DNA of 64,000 nt from the NCBI GenBank assembly GCA_019828545.1, contig JACVRA010000230.1:4462-68461 (forward strand), read 5' to 3'. The position numbers and the translations under genes were made by a program. The DNA is from Paracamarosporium sp. OC-R06-R3. Its lineage: Eukaryota > Ascomycota > Dothideomycetes > Pleosporales > Didymosphaeriaceae. Shown one piece after another: positions 56,616 to 64,000 of the stretch (position 1 is its first letter; each line of letters opens with the position of its first letter). The notes beneath the pieces are model-generated. The model searched no databases. It was given only the letters and a program-made list of their open reading frames with translations, and was not told the DNA's origin.

Positions 56616-58835
56616 TCAAAGCTTATAACTGCCTGCTCCTCTCCTTGCACCCTCCTTAACCTCCTTACCCTCCACATCGGTAACCACGCCCTTCTTCCCG
56701 ATAACCTGCACGCCTCCCTTCTTCAAATCACCCAACAATTGTTTTTGCTCCTTCGCCTTCTTCTCCTTACCCGATACCTCGGAGTTCTTCTTCTCCGGTT
56801 CGTGCAGACCCGCTTTCTTAATCCTCTCCTTTTCTCTACGTCTCCGCCTGAGCTTCTGCTCCCGCGTCATCTCCTCGCGCGCAACAGGCATGCCGCCCTT
56901 GGTCACAAGCTCAGTCTTATCCTTGTTGTCCTTGTCCTCGCCCGGCTTGTAGAGTTCCTGCGGCGCAAGCATGCTGGTAGACGCGACGTCGCCGCCGGCC
57001 GTGGGGCGCGCGTCTTCCATCTGGATGGCGGGCGCATCGACACGGATCTCAAGATTGGCGGCGACAGGCTTAGGCTTGAAGTTGCTGCTCGCCAGCGAAT
57101 CCAGCTTCGCGCTGATACTCCTCCAGAGCTCCGAGATCTCTGCGTGCTCCTTCTTCAGTTTGTCATCCTTGGCGTCGACGAAGTTGGGGTCCACGGCTTT
57201 CAAGTGCTCTTCTTCGTATATCTCGGCTAGACCCTTCGTGTTCTTGGTGTCGTCGAGTTCGAAGAGGCCGCGGCGCTCTCTAGGGCCCGTGGCGAGGTCG
57301 TCTGGGCGGCGGCGGCGCACTTCGTCGAATTCGCCGGCGAGGATGCGCCGCTTGATGAGGGCTTCGATGTCCTCGCTTACTTCCTGCGTGATGACGGGTA
57401 CAGGTTTGCCTGCTCTTTCGTACTCCAAGTCTTCTTCGAGCAACGAGTTCATGGGGCGATCTGCAGCTCTTGCTTCTCCGGAGAGCTGCCATCCTCGCTT
57501 CGCTACGTTGGCGGCTTCTAGTTTCCGTATCTGCTCTGCAATCTTGGCCTGCCGGCGTTCGTGGGTAGAGCGTCGTGACTTCGGGTCTGAAGGGTCTACA
57601 TCGCTGAGGTCGTCATCGGAGCCTATGTCGTCCTCATCAGAGAACAGGTCGCCGTGGACTCGCGAGATGACCTTCTGTATGTCGTCTTCGTCTTCGCCTG
57701 GTTTGTTATTCTGAGGGTCATTCGCAGAAGGGAAGTTGTGTGGATTAGGACGCCCTCGTTTCTTTTTGTTCTTGCCCACCTTGCTTGCGGGTGGCGCGAA
57801 GAAGTCTGCGTACATGATATTGTTCGCGTTCGTTCCCTCGTCCATAGCGTCCATTTCGCCGTCCTGCAAGTCATCGTCGTCACTTTCGCCTTCTGGTGCA
57901 TTGAGATCAACATTGCCAAAGGTTGGGCCCCCTTCGTCATCTGACTCCTCATCTGCCATGTCTTCGTCTCCGTCTGCAGCTGCCTTTTTACTAGCTTTTG
58001 CGGAATACGGATCGGCTTCCCAGTCGATTTCATCTTCATCGCTGTCCGCAGCTTCGCCTTGATTGTCTCGTTGCTCGAGGAAGTCCGTCTGCTTGTTGAA
58101 CTGATCGATTTCAAAGAAGCCGTCGTTTAAGCCGTTGGGATCTGGACGATATGTCTCTGCCGGCTCGTCCATATCGGATCCATCGTCGGAAAACATGTCT
58201 TCCTCATCGTCTTCCATGTCGATGTCTTCGCCATCAAGTGCATCCTCTCCCTCGTCGTCCTCTGCATCTAGTCCTTCTTCATCGGATACATCCTCGCCAT
58301 CATATTCCCAGTCTACACCCTCCTCGCCAATATCCGAGCTCTCCTCATCCTCTTCTAGTTCAGGGTTGCTGCCCTCGGAATCTTCATCGTCATCGTCCGC
58401 ACGGATTGCCAAAGTATCATCCGCTTCCTCATCCTGAGGAAGCGCCAATTCGATCTCCTCAGTCGCGGCATCCAAAATCTTCCTGGTCTGCTCGAAGACT
58501 TGGTTGACACCAAAGCCTTGCAAATGCACTTTTTTCAGATGTAGAACCCTAATGTCGCCATCGTAACCCTCTCCCCGCTTCCTCTTCTTCCTTAGCTCTT
58601 GCTGCCGTTGTGTCTGCTCTTCACTCACACCCGCCGCCACAGGGTCAAGAAATTGTTTCGCGGCAGCAAGAAAAGCACCATTTAGCTGTGTTGTCGGCTG
58701 CAAGAACGCGAGCGGGCTTGCCAGGAGCGTCGCGGTAGAGTTCGCAGTGAGATCCATGGGTGAAGGCTGGGCGGAGCCTGCGGAGAGCGTGTGCGATGAT
58801 ATTGAGGCGTCTGGTGAGAATGTCACAGGCGCCAT
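56616..58835 (-). CDS. MPP10: U3 snoRNP protein Mpp10
   Basis: A single exon of 739 residues from the Met at 58835. The frame is open up to 59006, but the added residues are Lys/Arg-rich and unlike the family. Mpp10 belongs to the U3 small-nucleolar ribonucleoprotein/SSU processome and is needed for 18S rRNA maturation in the nucleolus. After an N-terminal segment of about 140 residues come long acidic tracts (EDDDDEDSE, EEDMFSDDGSDMDE, DEDDIGSDDDLSDVD), then the conserved core MNSLLEEDLEYERAGKPVPV, ITQEVSEDIEALIKRRI, FDEVRRRRP, and a basic Lys-rich C-terminus with KLRRRRREKERIKKAG. No damage. Confidence 0.92.
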   Translation of the reverse strand: MAPVTFSPDASISSHTLSAGSAQPSPMDLTANSTATLLASPLAFLQPTTQLNGAFLAAAKQFLDPVAAGVSEEQTQRQQELRKKRKRGEGYDGDIRVLHLKKVHLQGFGVNQVFEQTRKILDAATEEIELALPQDEEADDTLAIRADDDDEDSEGSNPELEEDEESSDIGEEGVDWEYDGEDVSDEEGLDAEDDEGEDALDGEDIDMEDDEEDMFSDDGSDMDEPAETYRPDPNGLNDGFFEIDQFNKQTDFLEQRDNQGEAADSDEDEIDWEADPYSAKASKKAAADGDEDMADEESDDEGGPTFGNVDLNAPEGESDDDDLQDGEMDAMDEGTNANNIMYADFFAPPASKVGKNKKKRGRPNPHNFPSANDPQNNKPGEDEDDIQKVISRVHGDLFSDEDDIGSDDDLSDVDPSDPKSRRSTHERRQAKIAEQIRKLEAANVAKRGWQLSGEARAADRPMNSLLEEDLEYERAGKPVPVITQEVSEDIEALIKRRILAGEFDEVRRRRPDDLATGPRERRGLFELDDTKNTKGLAEIYEEEHLKAVDPNFVDAKDDKLKKEHAEISELWRSISAKLDSLASSNFKPKPVAANLEIRVDAPAIQMEDARPTAGGDVASTSMLAPQELYKPGEDKDNKDKTELVTKGGMPVAREEMTREQKLRRRRREKERIKKAGLHEPEKKNSEVSGKEKKAKEQKQLLGDLKKGGVQVIGKKGVVTDVEGKEVKEGARRGAGSYKL

Positions 58836-60666
58836 GCTTGTCAGGTCTGCGAGTAAACTCAGGCGTTCGACTGTCCGCCAAATCCCAAAGGCTGTGTTGC
58901 GCCGTGCTTGGATTGCGGGCAAGAACTTTTTTGGTGGAGAAAGGCGCGGCCAAGATTTCGGTGGTCTGTGCTTGGCGCTACCAAACGGCTCTGACTTGAG
59001 GTCCACTCGTCTCGATCGTCGCGAATTGGTTTTCTAAATAAGATTTTTTAAAGTATTCTGAACTAATAATACAATTAGATATGCCAGATGTGCCTTCGTC
59101 ATATGCTATTCTCATCCAATCAGCCAAATCCATACGATACTGAGTCAACTCCAGATTGATTGGAGGAGCCGTTTGGGATGGCCGGCATGAGTATTGTCCA
59201 CTCATCATGAAGTAGCATATGAATCAGTTGTTAAGTATGTACTTCAGGTCAGTGGTTAACATCTAGATCTTCGCAAGACTTGTCACCTCCAAGGTCCTGC
59301 GACACTAAATCGTCTGGTATCAATTTTATGCCTCTACCACTCAAGGTTCGAGGTGATTAAGCTCATTCTTGCGGGAGATATTGCGTTATTATAGAACGTA
59401 CTCCGATTTTGGTGTTGATATATATGACTTTTAGAAATGGTCATGACACATTATCCTTCCGACCACGAAGTAATTGATCTCTAAAAGTAACTATTTGATA
59501 GAGCTAACATGCCATAGTAGCACTATGGGTCCGGTACATGTTGTCAAAACATCTAGTTCACATCTCTCACGGGTCAAAAATCTTATCAGTAATATCAGTG
59601 GTTGCCGCCACACCCACATTCGCCAGGCGAAACCCCTGTTTGTTAGCCTCTGGCCTCATGAGGCGATAAGTATTCTTCAACCTGCCGGACCCGCACAGAA
59701 TGGTCGTGACTGGTAGCATCAAGCTCGTCAGGGATAACCCAGGAAACGTGCGCTCAGCGAGATCTTTAATTTTAACCATTGTTGAGGTGTCAGAGTTGAG
59801 AAGCCTTCGCAGACAATCCAGATCGCTGTAGCTGAAGCGCCACTAAAGCATCAGAGACTTGTAAGGGTTGAAGCAGATATCCAAAATAGCTTACCTGATG
59901 TAGGAAATAGTGGCCCGTATAGTGGTAACTCGTTCTCATTTCACCGTCTGTTCGTGGAAGTTGAGAATGCTTTGGGGTACATCTGGGGCTGACGGTCGTA
60001 GACCGTAGCTCCATTCTCAAGTTACTGTCTGGTCCGTACAGTAGTTGCATACGCAGATCCGTAGCAAAACAGGCACGGACAATGACATTGGGTCCCAAAA
60101 TTTTAAGTCTACGATGAAGATGTTCTTTGCTTCGTGGTAGGTGCGTGGCTGATAGGCAACCATCACCTGTATTGTAATCTAATTGATATATCAACGAGCT
60201 GCACAAACAAAATGAGAGATGAAGTACCACATTCCACGAGCATTGTGGATGAAAATTACACTCTTAGGTATCTCTCAATGGTTCGCGGGCGATGTCAGCT
60301 TGACCGAATGGATGACAGGGAACCATGTGGTGTGCTATCTCCAACGTTTCTACCTATACAGGTAAAGATGAAGTGGGTCACAGCTAAGCTACATTAAACT
60401 TATTAGATAAAAAATAGGCTGGAGTGTCTCTAAGACGTAAGAGATTGGATATATAGTTTATATTCCAACAATTATGCTGACGTAGCTTAGTATCTGACAT
60501 TACTTTTGTAGCTTAGCTCAGCGAGTATGCTGGTTATTTGGGATTTGTACGGATCAAGCAGGTATCGAACCAGGTCCAACAAACTCTTCCCTTAACGGTA
60601 TCTCGGTCTGAGAAGAAGACTGGGATTAATCCATAAAACTTTCTTTCATAGAACCTGCAGTCTGCA
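58836..60666. other. gene-poor intergenic stretch
   Basis: About 1.8 kb; no supported gene. A T-arm-like word (ggtatcgaacc near 60569) does not sit in a foldable tRNA. Confidence 0.6.
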
Positions 60667-62873
60667 TTACCGTAGCGTAGTCCAATCTCTCAATAAATCA
60701 TCTACTTCCTTATCTAGTTCATCGTTGCAAGGTCTGGTTTCTACACTCGACCCATCTGATTTCCGGAGTAAAGCTGCAAAATCCTCGTCCATGGAATAGT
60801 CACCTCGATCACTATAGCGGTGTGAGCTACCTTCTATAGTGTTGGTATGAGTGGTGTTTGTAGTCGTAGGGTTTGTGGCCAAGGTCGATCTTTTGTATGT
60901 TTTATCTGTTGAACGCGAATATGACCTCTTGGATTTTACCTTCTGGCCAGGGTTCGAGCTCCGGAGTTTTTCTGTTATTCTTGGAGTAGATACGTAGCTC
61001 AAACCATGCTCGTTGCCGTTATCCCTACTCAGAGATCTTGAATATGTTCTACGCCCGCGTTCCAAAAGAAGACCAGGTCTTTGTTCTATAGTTTGGAAAT
61101 CTAGGCCTTCTTCACTCTCCACCCGCGATTGTGCCCTTGAATCGTCGAAAAGCGAAGCATACGGATGGTTCGTATAATCAAGACTCTCCGTAGATTGAGA
61201 GGCCCAGTTGGACACGAATGACGGTCTTTGCACCGACAAGACGCCCCCATACGGTCTACGGTCTCGCTCAATGCTGACCTGCTCCATTAGTTGGGATCCA
61301 ATGACACTGGAACCGGCTAGGACGGCTTTGGAAGGTTGGGTTTCTGGTGTCTGTTGTTCGAGTGATGGCCAGAATTTCATGATAACCATTGTACCGGGCT
61401 GGATGGTTGCGGCCTATACAGAAGGTAGAATGATGCATCCCATGGTATCGACAAGATCATACTGGCCTTTGCGAACGTATTCGCTAAAAGAGTCAGAATG
61501 TTCGAAAGCCTGCTTTATGAGGGTTTCCATGCCTTCCCATGACCTGACAAGATGAAATGGGAAACTGAATATTCTTCCTGTGGCGTCTTTGAAGTTGATA
61601 GGGGCTTGGCTTGGATCACCAGGTTTCACTGAAAGTGCCTTTCTTCTTTCTCTCTCTTCTTGAAGTTCTATAATTCTTTTTTCTCCCTCTTCTTGATCCT
61701 CCCTCCTTCTCTCTCTCTCTTTTTCCCTTCTTGTACTCCTTTCTATTTCTTCTTCGAGCTCTCTTCTTTTTCTTTCCTTCTCTTCTCGAAGAACCTTTTC
61801 AGTTTCCATAATTGTCTTCTTATCTGCAGCTTGAACGGCCTCCTGCTGGGAACGATGTTCCTCTCGCATGGGTATGAAAGCCTCTAGTTTTTCTTCGAGT
61901 TGTTCTTCCTGCCACTTCTGCTTTGCCTCAGCATCTCTAGAAGTAAAACTTTCGCTCCCCTGGGAAACATTTTGATAGGAACGGCCGTTACCTAGGAGAG
62001 TGCTGTCAAGATGTTGACGTGCTCGAAAATAAGATCCAACAAGACTCTGATGATACTCTGCGTGATCCGACCCTTCGTGCTGTCGCTCTAATGCCTGCTG
62101 TAACGTTTCAATATCACCCAGAAGGCCTTGTACATACTGGACGCATGTCCTTAAAGTTTCGACCGTAATGTTTGACTTTATTGACGCTGCGGTCAATATC
62201 GTGCTGCCTGTTTGAACGGAGCTTTGACGCCTTGTTCCCTTGTTGGGGTTCTCTTGATCGTCAAAGATAGTGCTGTCCTCGCTCACACTATAGCTTCTTA
62301 AAGACTCTTCATAGCGCTTTGTTGATTCCTTCTTGTTTTCAAGGAGGGCCTTGATTTGCTCTCGCTGCGCTGCTTCTGCTTCGCGATCTAGTTTCCGGGT
62401 TGCTACTTGATGCGCATACGCCAAGATTTGCATGAGCAGTTGTAAGGTGCTCTTCAACTTGTCGACTTGGCTTCTGAGAAGGTCGATTTTGGGATCGCGA
62501 AACGGTAGTATTAGTCGTCCGAGTGTGTTCTTCTTCGATTTTTTGAGCACCGTATCGATCTCAGTGAACACATTCGAGCACTCGTGCACCGTCTCATCAG
62601 CAGTTCTGAGGGCATTCTCAGACAGCAGCGTCGCTGTCGCGTCTTGTTTGAAGAGTGTGCCAAGCTCTTCTAATACGGATGCAGTGACTAGATGTATGTA
62701 ATGAGTACATGTTCTGATAGATAGCTTTACCACGTCTTCTCACGTTGGATCTCCTTTGCAACGTCTTTGATCCGTCGATCAGCCGAAGCTACACTGTCAG
62801 CGTATCGATAGAGTGACTGGGCCGCGCCTGCGACTTGTACGACGGAAGCGATGAGGCCGATCGTCTCAGCCAT
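60667..62873 (-). pseudogene. STAND-type N-terminal plus ubiquitin-like domain protein with in-frame stop
   Basis: Exon 1 (62873-62744) encodes MAETIGLIASVVQVAGAAQS, typical of fungal STAND/NLR-type N-terminal domains. A 56-nt intron leads to exon 2 (from 62687), which reads LTASVLEELGTLFK. A helical region and a long Glu/Arg coiled coil (RREKERERRREDQEEG) follow. The fungal ubiquitin-like domain begins INFKDATGRIFSFPFHLVRS and should continue CIILPSVW. Instead TAG at 61416-61414 follows CIILPSV, where the family has Trp (TGG). After the TAG the same frame continues without another stop for 248 codons, AATIQPGTMVIMKFWP onward, to DDLLRDWTTLR. As read, the product stops after 467 of 716 residues, inside the ubiquitin-like fold. 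One base (G to A) explains it: recent loss, readthrough, or sequencing error. Confidence 0.7.
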
Positions 62874-63449
62874 TTGATTCAACTAGAAGCGAAAAACCAA
62901 TGTATGCTGTACGGGAAAGCATGTCGCTAGTAAGTAGGGAAAGTGTGAGGTGGGGCTCACGCTGAAACCTAGAATGTCGGGCAGCCCACAGCTTGTGGGG
63001 GCCACGTTCAGCTATCTTCCCCGCCATGGCGAAGAAAGGCATAGCAACATGCTGGGATATGTTGCATTTCAAATTTCTGAGTCTTATTTTACTGTTATTG
63101 AAGTTCTCAAAGTTGCAAATGGACCCTGTGCCTGATTTAGCCGAAAGCCGTTAGACTTATCCGCAGAAACAAGTTCACACTGGTGCAGACGACGATCCGT
63201 CCACCGACGTCAAGCCTCACAAACCCCCTGCTTCCTTTTGCGTTCATGATCGTCATGATTGCGGGGCATCATTGGATGGTAGACATGTCCCGGCACCGGT
63301 TAGCCACACAAGCGGTTCACAATGTGGCTGACCCGAACCATGATGTCATGCAGGGTAGCTGGAGGAGGCCTGATTATGATGGTTCTTCCTCAAGATACTC
63401 ACAGCCATTGACTTCTCTCTAAACTACCCACGATATTACTATCAACGAT
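62874..63449. promoter_or_regulatory. divergent spacer at the right end
   Basis: 576 nt between the starts of the ubiquitin-like-domain gene (minus) and the gene starting at 63450 (plus). No other coding sequence is convincing. Confidence 0.5.
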
Positions 63450-64000
63450 ATGCCAGAAGCTCCGCGACAAGGCGCAAAGCTAGTCAAAAGGAGGACTGGT
63501 AGTGCTGGGCCATCTCCCAACCGTGATCGCGCTCGGTCCGGAAACCGACATTCACAACAGGATACGCCTGCTGTTCCCCCAGTAGACACGACATCTGGCA
63601 TGGCGCCTCAAGAAACCGGTACATCGCCTGGAAAGGAGAAGAAATCAAAATGGCGCCTATCCAATCCGTTCCACTCAAAGGATAAGGAGCGAAAGGATTC
63701 AGTAGCAGTTCCAGTTGGTGACTCCGCCCCAGTGGACAGCTCATCAGCACCACCGAACCCAGCAGCTGCACAGAACTCAGCGACAGCGGGAGACTCTGCC
63801 TATTTCAGCAGTGAGCATGTCAACAGCTCTAGATCTGATATCAATACTAGTGGACACCCGAGTTTCTCAAGTGCTGAGAGACGAGGTTCGCGCGGGGAAC
63901 AATTGCAGCCACCGAATGCGACTTTGCAGCCACCTGCCACCAGTGTTACCCCACCCACCCCTTCTGGATCTTCAGGTCAGACTCATGCCGCACAACAACC
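63450..64000 (+). CDS. hypothetical Ser/Pro-rich protein, 5' part only
   Basis: From the ATG at 63450 the frame stays open to the window end (183 full codons seen). The translation begins MPEAPRQGAKLVKRRTGSAG and is Ser/Pro/Gln-rich and disordered, with one conserved-looking basic block KKSKWRLSNPFHSKDKERKD that recurs in fungal hypothetical proteins. The remainder lies outside the window. No domain can be named, and an intron further on cannot be excluded. Confidence 0.6.
   Translation, partial: MPEAPRQGAKLVKRRTGSAGPSPNRDRARSGNRHSQQDTPAVPPVDTTSGMAPQETGTSPGKEKKSKWRLSNPFHSKDKERKDSVAVPVGDSAPVDSSSAPPNPAAAQNSATAGDSAYFSSEHVNSSRSDINTSGHPSFSSAERRGSRGEQLQPPNATLQPPATSVTPPTPSGSSGQTHAAQQ

Noticed and set aside
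58835..59006. Longer start for MPP10
   Set aside because: The extra 57 residues are basic and unlike the family; the Met at 58835 begins sequence of Mpp10 type.
60540..60600. tRNA T-arm-like word (ggtatcgaacc)
   Set aside because: The flanking bases do not form T, anticodon and acceptor stems on either strand.

Overview
The window is nuclear DNA of a filamentous ascomycete (Pezizomycotina). Most genes carry one to seven short GT-AG introns of about 40-150 nt, often with CTAAC-type branch sites. Mpp10, Bud6, Lst8, MetAP2 and Pbp1 have the fungal domain layout, and an AT-rich, repeat-mutated block occupies the left edge. A Dothideomycete is plausible, but that is only an inference.

Layout. 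1-1200 is an AT-rich block that looks like RIP-decayed transposon sequence. Next to it lie two broken genes, an alpha/beta-hydrolase (1273-2179) and a rhodopsin/SAT4-type membrane protein (2778-3819). 4.4-9.2 kb holds an M20 amidohydrolase, a secreted M28 aminopeptidase and an alanine-glyoxylate aminotransferase. 9.7-12.0 kb encodes a repeat-containing coiled-coil protein of unknown role. A short secreted precursor with two identical peptide repeats and KREAEA-type processing sites, resembling an alpha-factor mating pheromone precursor, sits alone at 14.0 kb. VPS29 and MET22/HAL2 follow. 17.5-23.5 kb is a GC-rich gene-poor region around one Ecl1-family gene. 23.5-25.6 kb holds two paralogous six-cysteine secreted proteins, and 27.6-29.4 kb a myo-inositol-type transporter.

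From about 30 kb on the window is mostly housekeeping: PBP1/ataxin-2, BUD6, LST8, an FMN-dependent 2-hydroxyacid oxidase, a PTC2-type PP2C, a peroxisomal acyl-CoA oxidase ending in SKL, mitochondrial porin, a mitochondrial-looking J-protein, methionine aminopeptidase 2 and MPP10. The right end returns to accessory-type content: a fungal STAND-type N-terminal/ubiquitin-like-domain gene with an in-frame TAG inside its ubiquitin-like domain, and the 5' part of a divergent gene.

The genes do not form a pathway cluster. Exon coordinates were worked out by hand from splice signals, reading-frame phase and expected family sequence; nearly all spliced models close in frame. The observations most worth following up are the pheromone-like precursor, whose two repeat copies differ only at synonymous sites, the paired small secreted proteins, the nonsense codon in the ubiquitin-like gene, a GC-AG intron in PTC2, and a possible alternative C-terminal exon of BUD6.
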